This document shows, one piece after another, positions 45,250 to 54,406 of a stretch of DNA of 64,000 nucleotides. Both the position numbers and the translations under genes were made by a program. Position 1 is the first letter of the stretch, and each line of letters begins with the position of its first letter. The notes below the pieces were generated by a model. It saw only the letters and a program-made list of their open reading frames with translations. It was not told the DNA's origin and did no database searches. Source of the DNA: Leucobacter luti (GTDB lineage Bacteria; Actinomycetota; Actinomycetes; Actinomycetales; Microbacteriaceae); the NCBI RefSeq assembly GCF_019464495.1, contig NZ_CP080492.1, positions 1,798,001 through 1,862,000 of the forward strand. Direction: 5' to 3'.

Positions 45250-46280
45250 TGCCCCATCTCCTCATACAAGCGGGTGATGCGCGTGTGCTCCTGCGCGAGG
45301 AACGGCGCGACGTCCGTGCCCGTAATCACCTGTTCAGTCCAGTAGTAGCGCTCCACAGCCGAGGTCCACTCGGGCGTCGCGAGGGTGTCCTCGATGAGTT
45401 CGGTGAGCTCACCGGCCTCGTCTCCGGTGATGCCAGCGGGGGCAGCGAGCATCCGCCAATTGGCGAGCGTAATGTCGAAGCCCTGCTCGCGCGCAGTGGG
45501 AATGTCGATGCCTGGCACCGGTTCCTCAGCAACAAGCGCGAGCGCGCGGAGACGACCGGACTGGATCTGATCGATGTTGTCTGGGTAGCCCCCGGCTGCC
45601 GCCTGCACGGTGCCGTTGAGCAAAGCGGCGACCGCCTCGCCTCCACCGTCAGACGAGATGTACGTCGTGTCGACGGGATTGATTCCTGCGGCGAGCGCGA
45701 GATCCGTGACCACGAGTTGGTCGAACGATCCGCCTCCCGTCCACGGTACGGCGCCGGGGTTCTCCTGCCACGCGGCGACGAGATCGCTGAGCGTCTCGTA
45801 CGGCGAGTCAGCCGGCACTACGATCACGTCGTATTCCTCGAACAACACGGCGAGCGGGGTGACGTCATCAAGCGTCGCGTCCGATCCGTACTGAATTGTC
45901 GCAGCGAGCAGGCCGGTGCCCCCGACGAGCAGCGTGTTTGCACGGCCCTCCAGTCGCGACATATTGCCGAGTGCGATCGTGCCGCCCGCTCCGGGCATGT
46001 TCACGACCTGCACGTTTGCGGCGAGCCCATTCGCGCGCTGCGTTTGCTGCATCTCTCGTGCCACGGTGTCCCAGCCTCCGCCCGCCGCGGCCGGGGCGAT
46101 GAGCGTGAGCGATGAGTGGATGTCTTGGCCCGCGTTTGCCGAGCTGATTGAGCCGAACGAGGCAACCCCGATGGCGAGCACCGCGATCGTGCCGCCGATG
46201 ACCCGGGACAGGGTGCGTTTTTGGGCTGGACGTTCCGGTTGGGGCGGGGGCTGGGGCGCTCCCGAGAGAGGTGTCTCCAC
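45246..46280 (-). CDS. tctC: Tripartite tricarboxylate transporter binding protein TctC
   Basis: The start is best placed at GTG 46280, because AAAGGAG ends 7 bp upstream; the ORF runs further to 46349 without a site. The 344-aa product has a Pro-rich cytoplasmic leader and a signal peptide (RVIGGTIAVLAIGVASFGS, ANA-G cleavage). The Bug/TctC fold contains LTLIAPAAAGGGWDTVAREM and VVNMPGAGGT, the two beta-loop ligand motifs. Being a monoderm protein without a lipobox, it may stay anchored by its uncleaved helix. A CitAB-like two-component system is divergent. Confidence 0.9.
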   Translation of the reverse strand: METPLSGAPQPPPQPERPAQKRTLSRVIGGTIAVLAIGVASFGSISSANAGQDIHSSLTLIAPAAAGGGWDTVAREMQQTQRANGLAANVQVVNMPGAGGTIALGNMSRLEGRANTLLVGGTGLLAATIQYGSDATLDDVTPLAVLFEEYDVIVVPADSPYETLSDLVAAWQENPGAVPWTGGGSFDQLVVTDLALAAGINPVDTTYISSDGGGEAVAALLNGTVQAAAGGYPDNIDQIQSGRLRALALVAEEPVPGIDIPTAREQGFDITLANWRMLAAPAGITGDEAGELTELIEDTLATPEWTSAVERYYWTEQVITGTDVAPFLAQEHTRITRLYEEMGQ

Positions 46281-46299
46281 TGCTTCACTCCTTTGTGAG

Positions 46300-46313
46300 G
46301 GCGCACGTGCGCC
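46300..46313. promoter_or_regulatory. 14-bp perfect palindrome upstream of tctC
   Basis: GGCGCACGTGCGCC is fully self-complementary and sits 20 bp before the tctC GTG, in the 171-bp region between the transporter operon and the divergent kinase. It may be a regulator site or part of the tctC leader. Confidence 0.5.
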
Positions 46314-46451
46314 ACGGTGTGGAGTCCAAGATGACAGCTTTCCCGCCACCGCTGCGCCGCGTGCGGAGTTAACCTCTTAGATACTCACGGCGCCGGAGGC
46401 AGGAGACCGACGCCCGGAATAGACTGTGTCGGCGATGAGGAGGTGGCCAGG

Positions 46452-47687
46452 ATGACGAGCGTGTTGACTTCACGCGGCGCGCGCCTCGCGACACTGTTTC
46501 TGCCGACCGTGATCGTGGTCGCTGCCGTCACACTCACCGCGAGTATCGCATTCTCCGTGCAGGAGCGGAGCATTCGCGATGCAACCGGTGAACGGGTCTC
46601 AGATGTTGCGTTGAGCCTTGCTGAGCTGACTCAGGTGCGCGATGTCCTCGCGCTCGCACACGAGGATTTTCCCGCCGCGATGGCGGAGTTGCAGCCGCTG
46701 GCGACTGTGGTGGAGCGCGCCGCGGGCGTTGACTACGTCGTCATTTCAGACGAGGAGGGGATCCGCGTCACGCACCCCACTCCGGCTGAGCGCGGGCAGG
46801 CGCTCTCCACTGACAATTCAGAGGTGCTTGCAGGCGCGACGTTCCTCGGCACGGAGACGGGCACAATCGGCACCACGCTCAGGGCAAAGGTGCCTGTGCG
46901 GGACGACGCCGGCGAGGTCATTGGGGTGTTGTCGGTTGGCATTCTCGAGAGTCGGATCGCAGCGGACGCGGCACAAGCTCTGAACCGCTTGCTGCCGTGG
47001 GTGATCGGCGCACTCGTGGTGGGCACGCTGGCGAGCTCGCTGATCGCGGCGCTGCTGGAGCGCCGGTTCCGCCGGCTTGACGACGCCGCACGCGAGGCGG
47101 CCGAGCTGCGCCGCTCGGCCGCTGCCCTGCGCGAGCAGTCGCACGAGTTTCACACTCGACTGCATGTGGTGCACGGCCTCGTCTCCCACGGGGATGCCGA
47201 GGAGGCGCTCGCCTACATCGCAGGGATCACTCCGGTGACCTCGGCAGGCCCAGAAGCAGCCCTCAGCGATCAGCCTCTGCTCAGAGCAACACTCGATGTG
47301 CTCCGCGCCGAGCTCGGCGCGCACGGGGCCAGGCTGGATGCCGAGGTGGCGGTAACTTCTGAGGTCGACGAGGAGGTGACGCTCGTGCTCGCAAACCTCT
47401 GCCGGAACGCCGGTGAAGCTGGCGCAACGGTGGTGCGTTGCGCACTCATCGAACGGGACAGGCGGTTCTCCGGGGAGGTAGCGGACAATGGCACCGGCGT
47501 CGACCCCGCCGACGCGGAGCGCGTGTTTACACGCGGAGTATCGTCGAAGCGCGACCCCTCCGGTCTTGGTCGCGGCATCGGGCTCGATCTCGTGCGCCGC
47601 GCTGTCGCGGATCGCGGCGGCTCGGTCGAGCTCGGCCGGGCGGATCTCGGCGGCGCGCGATTTCGATTCGATATGGCGGTGCGGTGA
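46452..47687 (+). CDS. CitA/DcuS-type sensor histidine kinase
   Basis: A 411-aa kinase; ATG 46452 has GGAGG 8 bp upstream, while the in-frame GTG at 46443 sits on top of it. TM1 (residues about 10-35) and TM2 (about 178-200) bracket a periplasmic-type PAS/CACHE sensor of about 140 residues ending in GEVIGVLSVGILESRI. The H-box is REQSHEFHTRLHVVHGLV and the N-box NLCRNAGEA. G boxes are DNGTGV and GRGIGLDLVRRAV. It is expected to sense an extracellular di- or tricarboxylate and to control the divergent tctCBA operon. Confidence 0.9.
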   Translation: MTSVLTSRGARLATLFLPTVIVVAAVTLTASIAFSVQERSIRDATGERVSDVALSLAELTQVRDVLALAHEDFPAAMAELQPLATVVERAAGVDYVVISDEEGIRVTHPTPAERGQALSTDNSEVLAGATFLGTETGTIGTTLRAKVPVRDDAGEVIGVLSVGILESRIAADAAQALNRLLPWVIGALVVGTLASSLIAALLERRFRRLDDAAREAAELRRSAAALREQSHEFHTRLHVVHGLVSHGDAEEALAYIAGITPVTSAGPEAALSDQPLLRATLDVLRAELGAHGARLDAEVAVTSEVDEEVTLVLANLCRNAGEAGATVVRCALIERDRRFSGEVADNGTGVDPADAERVFTRGVSSKRDPSGLGRGIGLDLVRRAVADRGGSVELGRADLGGARFRFDMAVR

Positions 47688-48624
47688 TGCGTGCTGTCGG
47701 GGGCGGTGCGGGGCCGGGCTCAGGAGCGGGAGCGGGAGCACACCCCGGCGACGACTCGTGCTCGGGCCCGCCCGAGTCTGCAGCAATTCACGTGCTCGTG
47801 GTTGATGATGACGCTGGTGCCCGCACACTGCACAGCCGATTCGTGGGCGAGGCGCCGGGCTTCACGCTGGTTGCAGCTGTTGGCACCGGGCGGGCCGCGG
47901 TAGAGCACGGGCTGCGCGGAGGCGTCGACCTGGTGCTGCTTGACATGCGACTGCCCGATATCAGCGGAGTTGAGGTCCTGCATCGGCTGCGCACACTTGG
48001 CGAGCACTCCCCCGATGTGCTCGTGATCAGTTCCTCGCAAGATCGCGTCACTGTGCGGCAGGCGCTCGCGGGTCAGGTCGTTGGGTACCTCGTGAAGCCG
48101 TTCACCTCCGACGCGCTGCTGGCGAGGCTGGCGACCTATCGCGCGGAGCACCTGGGACGTCGCGGCGCAGACACCAACCCTCCCGGATCCAGCACCCGTG
48201 AAGTGCCGCTGGCTCAGGGGAGATTGACCGGTTACTCTCGACGGGTCGCATCGGCGTGATCGCGCGCACGTCGCCGATCGGCACCGGCCAGCGGCCAGGC
48301 GTCGCTCCTGGAGCGCTCCCAAAGGGGATCTCGCGCGTGACACTCGATCGTGTGATCGCCGCCCTTGATCCGGTCGCACCGACCACAGTGGTCGCACTCG
48401 CAGCAAACTGCGCCATCTCCGTGCCGACGGCCCGCCGCTACCTCGACCACCTGGTCGAGGCCGGAGCCATCGATCTCGCGCACCGCTATGGCAAGCGCGG
48501 TCGGCCGGAGGTGCTCTACCGGCTCGTGCCGCCGCCAGAGGGGAGGGCTCCCGGCCCCCGGCTCGTGACGTACACTCGCGGTGGGGAGTCCAGGCACAGA
48601 CCCCGGCACCGGCGCGGGAGAGGG
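47687..48624 (+). pseudogene. CitB/DctR-type response regulator, frameshifted
   Basis: The ATG overlaps the kinase stop (TGATG). A 33-residue Gly-rich leader precedes the receiver: LVVDDD, Asp86 in LVLLDMRLPDISG, and VGYLVKPFTSDAL. The frame breaks at GGGG 48217-48220. One added G joins LAQG to EIDRLLSTGRIGV, then LPKGISRVTLDRVIAAL and a winged helix ending YGKRGRPEVLYRL, the usual C-terminal DNA-binding domain. The restored frame has no stop before the next gene: it runs on in phase into the 48631 ORF, so the end given here is a judgement. It may be a true fusion, or a second nearby error hides the stop. Confidence 0.82.
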
Positions 48625-48630
48625 ATGAGG

Positions 48631-49074
48631 ATGTTTGGTTTTTCACGAAAGCTCGACGATCTGATGGCGCAGCTCCGGCCAGATCTGAGTCGTGAAGCGC
48701 TCGGCGTTGGCCCGAGTTTCCCCGGGATTGCCCCGAATCCGCTCCTGAGCGGCGCGGCGCGGCAGCGCATCGCAGCACTGCGCTCTGGGCGCCTGGCACT
48801 TGGCACGCTCGTCGACTGGCGAGAAGTGAGTAGCGATGGCAGCCCCCGGGTGGTCCTGATGTTCGACGTCGAGACCGCCGACGGCATCGCGTTCCGTGGC
48901 ATCGCGGACGAGGACCTCACGATCACTGAGCTCACCAGGCTCGAGCAGGGCCAGACACTGCCTGTGCGCTACCGTCCGACCGTCATGGACCACTATGTGG
49001 CGCTCGCCCGCAACGTTGATCCTGCGCAGGTGCAGGAGCTCGCGGACGAGATCGCGCGCCGCGCGAGTTCCTAG
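48631..49074 (+). CDS. Hypothetical protein, unrecognised
   Basis: A 147-aa cytosolic protein from ATG 48631, with GAGAGGG upstream; ATG 48625 is an alternative. No family was recognised. Residues 1-30 are amphipathic helix (FSRKLDDLMAQLRPDLS). Residues about 55-140 alternate short strands: ALGTLVDWREV, RVVLMFDVET, TLPVRYRPTVMDHYVAL. A helix (DPAQVQELADEIARRA) ends it. The frame is continuous with the regulator upstream, so it could be an extra C-terminal domain of that protein. It overlaps the convergent lactonase stop by 4 bp. Confidence 0.6.
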   Translation: MFGFSRKLDDLMAQLRPDLSREALGVGPSFPGIAPNPLLSGAARQRIAALRSGRLALGTLVDWREVSSDGSPRVVLMFDVETADGIAFRGIADEDLTITELTRLEQGQTLPVRYRPTVMDHYVALARNVDPAQVQELADEIARRASS

Positions 49075-50228
49075 TTCCCGCTCAGGGCCAGTACCGCGGT
49101 CGGCGTTGCAACGGGGGTCCGGCTCGGGTCCACGGGGCGTCCGTCCTCCCACCGGAACACCACAAGTTCGTCGGAATCTTGATGCGCGACAAGCAGTGCA
49201 GCCCCGTCTGGGGTGAACGCGAAGTGGCGTGGTGTTCCGCCACAGGAGTCGACCGTGACGCGTTCGGTGAGCCCACCATCTTTCGCGATTGCGTACACCG
49301 TGAGGGAGTCATCGATTCGATTCGCGAGCACGACACTGCTACCGTCCGGGTGCACCGCGATCTCCGACGGCACCGGACGGGCGCGTCCACGGCCGGGACC
49401 CGGCACCTGCTCTCGAACACGCAGTCGTCCGTTTTCACGGGTAAACACGGTGACCCCGCCGCGCTCTTGGTTGCTCGCATAGAGTGTCCCGGAGGCCGCG
49501 TGCCGAGCCAGGTGTCGCGGCCCCGTACCCGGTGCAAGCGCGAGCACATCACGCAGTGTCGCCGTCTCGGCGGCCTGATCCCACGTGCACAGTGCGATGA
49601 GGTCACGGCCGCAGTCGGCGACAAGGAAGCCCTCGCTCCCCGGCAAGACGAGCACGGAGTGCGGACGGGAGCGGGAGGCCGATCGGTCCCAACCGGACCC
49701 GCGCTCCGGCAGCGTGATCGTCTCGGCGACCCGTTCGGGGAGACCGTCAGCGTCGCACACGATCGCGGTCACGACCCCGCCGTGATAGTGGCTCACGAAG
49801 ACCACAGCGGGTGGGGCGGCTGCCCCGGATCCCGCACCGCCTGTGGTGTTCGGGCTCCCCAGGGCGAGGTGACACGGGGCGTCGGCCCCCGTGGTGACCC
49901 GCGCTGGCGCTACCGTGCTTGGCCATCCGCCTCTGCCAGGTGCAAAGCGGAGCAGTTCACCGCCCTGTTCGGGCTCGGTCACCGCCCACACCGCGCCGTC
50001 TGCGGCGAGCGCGAGGAACGACGGATTGATCTCCGATGCGGCCCAAACGCCGGTTCGGGTGAGCGTCGATCCCGCACGGGCTCCTGTGGGAGAGCCTCCG
50101 CCGGATCTGACTCCGGCCGCGCTCGCTAGCCCGACGATCCCAGCGCCGTGGCCGAGAGGAGTGGCTGTCCAGGGCGACGGAACCGAGTAGGAGCCGAGTA
50201 GTACGCGCACGCCGAAACTGTAGCGCAC
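49071..50228 (-). CDS. Lactonase-family seven-bladed beta-propeller (6-phosphogluconolactonase-like)
   Basis: A 385-aa protein of the PF10282 lactonase family. HYHGGVVTAIVCDADG, RPHSVLVLPGSEGFLVADCG, PRHLARHAASGTLYASNQ, PSEIAVHPDGSSVVLANR and PRHFAFTPDGAALLVAHQ are successive blade motifs, with the His/Arg-rich surface of the active cleft. No signal peptide is apparent. The start is uncertain: GTG 50210 (VRVLLGSYS) is also possible, and neither has a good ribosome site. It may act in the pentose-phosphate pathway, but many family members have no tested activity. Confidence 0.82.
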   Translation of the reverse strand: MRYSFGVRVLLGSYSVPSPWTATPLGHGAGIVGLASAAGVRSGGGSPTGARAGSTLTRTGVWAASEINPSFLALAADGAVWAVTEPEQGGELLRFAPGRGGWPSTVAPARVTTGADAPCHLALGSPNTTGGAGSGAAAPPAVVFVSHYHGGVVTAIVCDADGLPERVAETITLPERGSGWDRSASRSRPHSVLVLPGSEGFLVADCGRDLIALCTWDQAAETATLRDVLALAPGTGPRHLARHAASGTLYASNQERGGVTVFTRENGRLRVREQVPGPGRGRARPVPSEIAVHPDGSSVVLANRIDDSLTVYAIAKDGGLTERVTVDSCGGTPRHFAFTPDGAALLVAHQDSDELVVFRWEDGRPVDPSRTPVATPTAVLALSGN

Positions 50229-50293
50229 CTGGCGAGTGCCTGGCGGAGTTGCGGGACCTGCACCGCCACAGATCCTGCTCGGGGCACAGGCAG

Positions 50294-50908
50294 CTAGACC
50301 CCGATCCCGCCGAACACCAGGCGCGCCGCGATCACGAGCATCACGACGGCCACAACGCCGTCAAGGATCTGCCAGGACCGCGGTGTCGCAAAGAACCGGG
50401 TCAGGGCGCGAGCTCCGTAGCCGAGCACGAAGAACCAAGCGATGCTCGCTATTGCACCGCCTGCCGCGAACCACCACTTCCCTGGATCGCCCTGCGCGTT
50501 GCCGATCGATCCCATCAACACCACGGTGTCGAGGTACACATGTGGGTTGAGATAGGTGATGGCGAGGCATGCAAGGATCGTCTTCTTCAGTGAGCTCTCC
50601 GTCTCACCATCCGCGACGAGCACCTGTGGCCGCATGGCCCGCCGCGCAGCCGACCACGCGTACCACAGCAGAAAAGCGACGCCGCCCCAGCGTACGATCT
50701 CGAGCACGAGAGGCGCGCGCTCGATCACGTAGCCGATCCCGACGACCCCCAGTGTTTCGAGCAGCGCATCCGTGAGACCGCAGATCAGCACCACAGGGAG
50801 CACGTGTTCGCGCCGGATCCCTTGCCGCAGCACGAACGCGTTTTGCGCACCGATGGCGACGATCAAGGAGAGGCCGCTGCCGGCCCCGATGAGCAGAGGA
50901 ACAATCAT
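50294..50908 (-). CDS. LysE-family amino acid exporter (LysE/ArgO)
   Basis: A 204-aa exporter with six helices, starting at MIVPLLIGAGSGLSL; the frame upstream is antisense to the ArgP gene. GAQNAFVLRQGIRREHV is the family N-terminal motif and LACLAITYLNPHVYLDTVVL the central one with conserved NPH. It exports basic amino acids (Lys/Arg) when the cell has an excess. It is divergent from its likely activator, a LysG/ArgP protein, across 96 bp that include an AT-rich stretch at 50950-50990. Confidence 0.92.
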   Translation of the reverse strand: MIVPLLIGAGSGLSLIVAIGAQNAFVLRQGIRREHVLPVVLICGLTDALLETLGVVGIGYVIERAPLVLEIVRWGGVAFLLWYAWSAARRAMRPQVLVADGETESSLKKTILACLAITYLNPHVYLDTVVLMGSIGNAQGDPGKWWFAAGGAIASIAWFFVLGYGARALTRFFATPRSWQILDGVVAVVMLVIAARLVFGGIGV

Positions 50909-51004
50909 GCTGTCGACGCTACGGGGTGCCACCCGCGCGCCCCAAGTTGAGCGTGCCTGTATATTTTCATGCAACATAAGAATTTCTTCACTGGAGGGTG
51001 CACG

Positions 51005-51889
51005 ATGGATCTCCCGGTCGAACACCTCGCGACGTTCACTGCCGTGATCGACGAGGGCAGCTTCGAAGGGGCGGCGCGCAAGCTGCACGTGACCCCTTCA
51101 GCCGTGAGCCAGCGCGTGCGTGCACTGGAGGAACGCGCAGGATCCGTGCTCGTGCAACGCACCCGCCCGGTCAGCGTGACCGAGGCAGGGGCCGCCGTGC
51201 TCCGGGCGGCGCGGCAGATCGCAAGGATCACGGACGACGTGGGTGCTGAACTCGGCACCGCCCCAGAGGCCGGCTCGCTGATTCCGATCGTGGTGAACGC
51301 TGATTCACTCGCCACCTGGTTCGTCCCGGCCCTTGCTCGCGCGGCACGTGAAACGGGCGCACGCTTCGAGGTGTTGCGCGCGGACGAGACGATCTCGACT
51401 GAGAAGTTGCGCCGCGGAGCGGTCATGGCAGCGCTCACCTCAACCAGCGAGCCCGTTCCCGGGTGCACCTCCACTCGGATCGGCACCGATCACTATCACG
51501 CGGTCGCGAGCCCCTCCTTCGCCGCCGAGCACTTCCCCTGCGGGCTCACGGCTGAGGCACTCAGGCGCGCACCATCGGTCGACTTCGATCGCCATGACGC
51601 ATTTCAGCAACGATTCCTCCGCAAGATCACGCGGGCAGAAGTGAGACCACCGCGCCACTTCATCCCGTCGTCAGCAGAGTTCGCCCACGCGGTCGAACTC
51701 GGCATGGGGTGGGGCATGCTGCCTGAACGACAGTGCACCGTGCCGATCGCGGAGGGGCGCATGGTCGATCTCGCACCCGGCGCTGCCATCGAACTCCCGC
51801 TCTACTGGCAGCGGTGGAAGCTCCGCTCCCCTGTGTTGGACGCGCTCTCGCAGATCATTGCAGACGAGGCCGGCGCTGCCCTGGGCTGA
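51005..51889 (+). CDS. LysR-family activator ArgP/LysG
   Basis: A 294-aa regulator from MDLPVEHLATF, with GGAGGG 6 bp upstream; an earlier in-frame ATG (50969) lies inside the promoter. The HTH is SFEGAARKLHVTPSAVSQRV. The effector domain includes VNADSLATWFVPALA, a match to ArgP/IciA proteins. It should activate the divergent lysE gene in response to lysine or arginine. Confidence 0.92.
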   Translation: MDLPVEHLATFTAVIDEGSFEGAARKLHVTPSAVSQRVRALEERAGSVLVQRTRPVSVTEAGAAVLRAARQIARITDDVGAELGTAPEAGSLIPIVVNADSLATWFVPALARAARETGARFEVLRADETISTEKLRRGAVMAALTSTSEPVPGCTSTRIGTDHYHAVASPSFAAEHFPCGLTAEALRRAPSVDFDRHDAFQQRFLRKITRAEVRPPRHFIPSSAEFAHAVELGMGWGMLPERQCTVPIAEGRMVDLAPGAAIELPLYWQRWKLRSPVLDALSQIIADEAGAALG

Positions 51890-51912
51890 CCCGCCCCAGG
51901 GTAGCGCCGGTA

Positions 51913-52758
51913 TTACAGCGCGTCGAGCGCGATCGCCTGCGTGAACGTGATCCTGTCACGAACCACACGCTCGGGATCCCAGCCAGGCCCTGGTGTCGAG
52001 GAGATCAGCAACTGCGTGTACGCGTGCTGCGGGGCGCTGAGCACTTGCTCGGTCGGCCCCTCCTCGACCACGGTGCCGCGGTACAGCACGAGCACCCGCT
52101 CACAGACCTCCTCGACCACTGCGAGATCGTGGCTCACGAACAGGTAGCCAACCCCGGTATCGCGCCGAATCTCGGACAGCAGATCGAGCACCTGAGCCTG
52201 TACGGACACATCGAGCGCGGAGACCGCCTCATCGAGCACCAGCAGCTCAGGTTCTACGGCGAGTGCCCGCGCGATGGCGACGCGCTGCCGCTGTCCACCG
52301 GAAAGCTCGTGCGGCTTCGCAGCGGCGTGCCGCTCGGTCAGCCCCACGCGATCCAGCAATGCAAGCGTGCGGATTCGCGCCTCAGCAGCGGTGCTCGCGA
52401 TCCCGTGCAACCGCATCGCCCGTACCAGCGTCTCAGCTACGGAGAGCCGGCGATCCAGTGAGCCGTTGGGATCCTGGAACACCATCTGCACGGCCCTCGC
52501 GCGCGCCAGCCGCGCAGCACGGCCCCGCGGACGGGCGAGCTGATCCTGTCCGCCGACCGTGAGCGCACCCGCGTCAGGCCGCTCCAGCCCGACGAGGATG
52601 CGCGCGATCGTGGACTTGCCCGAGCCAGACTCGCCGACGAGCCCCAACGACTCCCCGCGCTCGATCGCGAACGACACCCGGTTCACCGCGGTCACGTCTT
52701 CTGCACCGCGCCCCATCCGAAATACGCGGTGGAGCTGATCTGCCTGCACGAGCGTCAT
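51913..52758 (-). CDS. Oligopeptide ABC importer ATPase, DppF/OppF-like
   Basis: A 281-aa ATPase. Walker A is GESGSGKSTIARILVGLERP, signature LSGGQRQRVAIARALAV, Walker B LLVLDEAVSALDVS, and switch FVSHDLAVVEE. It ends in a short OppF-type tail. It is the last gene of the six-gene C45/importer operon and overlaps the preceding ATPase gene by 4 bp. Confidence 0.93.
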   Translation of the reverse strand: MTLVQADQLHRVFRMGRGAEDVTAVNRVSFAIERGESLGLVGESGSGKSTIARILVGLERPDAGALTVGGQDQLARPRGRAARLARARAVQMVFQDPNGSLDRRLSVAETLVRAMRLHGIASTAAEARIRTLALLDRVGLTERHAAAKPHELSGGQRQRVAIARALAVEPELLVLDEAVSALDVSVQAQVLDLLSEIRRDTGVGYLFVSHDLAVVEEVCERVLVLYRGTVVEEGPTEQVLSAPQHAYTQLLISSTPGPGWDPERVVRDRITFTQAIALDAL

Positions 52759-53549
52759 GGCTGTGCCCTCCTGGTCATCGTGGGCGCCGCGTCAATAAGC
52801 GAGCGCGTGTACTCGTGCGCGGCGTCTTCGAACAGCCGCTGCCCGGCGAGCGACTCCACGATCTCGCCGCGCTGCAGCACGTGCACCCGGTCGCAGATCG
52901 CGGCGGCGAGGTGCAGATCATGCGTGATGAACAGCACTCCGAGCCCCCGCTCTCGGATCTGACGCTGCATGATCGCGATCACCTCGGCCTGCGTGGTGAC
53001 ATCAAGTGCGCTCGTCGCCTCATCCGCCAGGATCAGCTTCGGCTGCGTGCTGAGCGCACCCGCGATCACCACGCGCTGCAGCATTCCGCCGGAGAGCTCG
53101 TGCGGGTACTGCCGCATGCGCCGCTCGGGCTGCGACAGACCGACTGCAGCAAGCAGCTCGCGTACGGTCGCGTTCGCCTCGCCCTGCGGACGGCCGTGCA
53201 CGCGCACCAGCCGTTCGGTCAGCGAGTCGCCGATCCTGCGTACCGGATTCAGCGCGGCACGCGGATCCTGTTGGATCAATGCGGTGTCTGCGGCACGCAC
53301 CCGCCGGAGCGTCTCAGGGCCAGCCCCGATCATTTCGGTGCCGTCGATCACGGCGCTGCCGGCAAGCGTTGCCTCATCACCGTAGAGCCGCAGTGCGGCC
53401 CGCACTGTTGTCGATTTGCCCGAGCCCGACTCTCCGACGAGGCCGACGAGTTCGCCCGGCCCGACCGCCAGGCTGATCCCCCGCAGCACGGGAACTGGCC
53501 CCGCAGGGGAGCTGAAGCTGAGGTGCAGGTCAGTGAGTTCGAGCAGCAT
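52755..53549 (-). CDS. Oligopeptide ABC importer ATPase, DppD/OppD-like
   Basis: A 264-aa ATPase from ATG 53549, which shares a base with the permease stop (TGATG); the longer open frame upstream is antisense noise. Walker A GESGSGKSTTVRAALRLYG, signature LSGGMLQRVVIAGAL, Walker B LILADEATSALDVT and FITHDLHLAAAICD are normal. It lacks the long C-terminal OppD tail that holds an iron-sulfur cluster in some members. Confidence 0.93.
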   Translation of the reverse strand: MLLELTDLHLSFSSPAGPVPVLRGISLAVGPGELVGLVGESGSGKSTTVRAALRLYGDEATLAGSAVIDGTEMIGAGPETLRRVRAADTALIQQDPRAALNPVRRIGDSLTERLVRVHGRPQGEANATVRELLAAVGLSQPERRMRQYPHELSGGMLQRVVIAGALSTQPKLILADEATSALDVTTQAEVIAIMQRQIRERGLGVLFITHDLHLAAAICDRVHVLQRGEIVESLAGQRLFEDAAHEYTRSLIDAAPTMTRRAQP

Positions 53550-54406
53550 CAGTGCTCCTTCCGTGCCAGCAGGCGGTCGGCAACGCGCACGCCAACAACG
53601 TTGACGGCGATGACAACAAGCGCGATCGCGGCGCCTGGGATCAGCGTCGGCAGGAAATGGCCCTGCACGATCCCGGCCTGCCCTTCCTGCACCATCAGGC
53701 CCCACTCCGAGCTGGGCGGCTGCGCGCCGAAGCCGAGGAAGCTCAGCGTTGCGATACTCATCAACGCCTCGCCGAACAACACGACGAGATAGCCCACGAG
53801 CGGCGGCAGCAGGTTCGGCACCACGCCGCGCACGCAGATGGCAAGGCCGCTCATCCCCTGGGTGCGGTACGCATCGATGTACGCCTTCGAGATCTCGCTG
53901 AGCGCGAGGCTGCGCACGAACTTGGCAATCACCGGGGTGTACGCCAGGGCGAGCGCGACGATCGCGGTGACGGGCCCTTTGCCGAACACCGAGATCACGA
54001 GCACGACAAAGAGCAGGCCGGGGAAGGCGAACATGACGTCGGTGACGCGTGCGAGCAAGGTATCGACCCAGCCACCGCGCCATGCGGCGAGCATGCCAAT
54101 CGTGATGCCGAGCACCGTCGCGATCAGGAGCAGCACGACCGGGCCGATCAGCGTGTCCGCGGTGCCGAGCATCACGCGGGAGAGCAGATCCCGGCCCATC
54201 TGGTCAGTGCCGAGCAAGTGGCTGGCCGAGGGGGATCCCCACAGCGCCGTGAAGTCGATCTCATCCTGCTGGTACGGAGCAAGCCACCCGGCGAGCAGCG
54301 CAACGAGGATCACGATGGCGAGGAAGCCCGCGGCGAGCCAGAATCCGAACGGAGTTGTTGGCTTCGCCGGTTTCTTCCGAAGCCGGGGTGGGAGCAGCGC
54401 GGTCAT
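53549..54406 (-). CDS. Oligopeptide ABC importer permease, DppC-like
   Basis: A 285-aa permease. The TM1 region is FLAIVILVALLAGWLAPY and the N-terminal OppC extension FTALWGSPSASHLLGTDQMG carries the typical GTDxxGRD. The EAA loop ALSEISKAYIDAYRTQGMSG contacts the ATPase. It overlaps the neighbouring permease gene by 4 bp. Confidence 0.93.
   Translation of the reverse strand: MTALLPPRLRKKPAKPTTPFGFWLAAGFLAIVILVALLAGWLAPYQQDEIDFTALWGSPSASHLLGTDQMGRDLLSRVMLGTADTLIGPVVLLLIATVLGITIGMLAAWRGGWVDTLLARVTDVMFAFPGLLFVVLVISVFGKGPVTAIVALALAYTPVIAKFVRSLALSEISKAYIDAYRTQGMSGLAICVRGVVPNLLPPLVGYLVVLFGEALMSIATLSFLGFGAQPPSSEWGLMVQEGQAGIVQGHFLPTLIPGAAIALVVIAVNVVGVRVADRLLARKEH

Noticed and set aside
50909..51004. 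ArgR/ARG-box in the lysE-argP gap
   Set aside because: The AT-rich stretch has no convincing 18-bp ARG consensus; control by ArgP itself is the simpler reading.
53550..54083. Upstream extension of the DppD frame
   Set aside because: Antisense-like Arg-rich sequence overlapping the DppC permease; the true start overlaps the permease stop.
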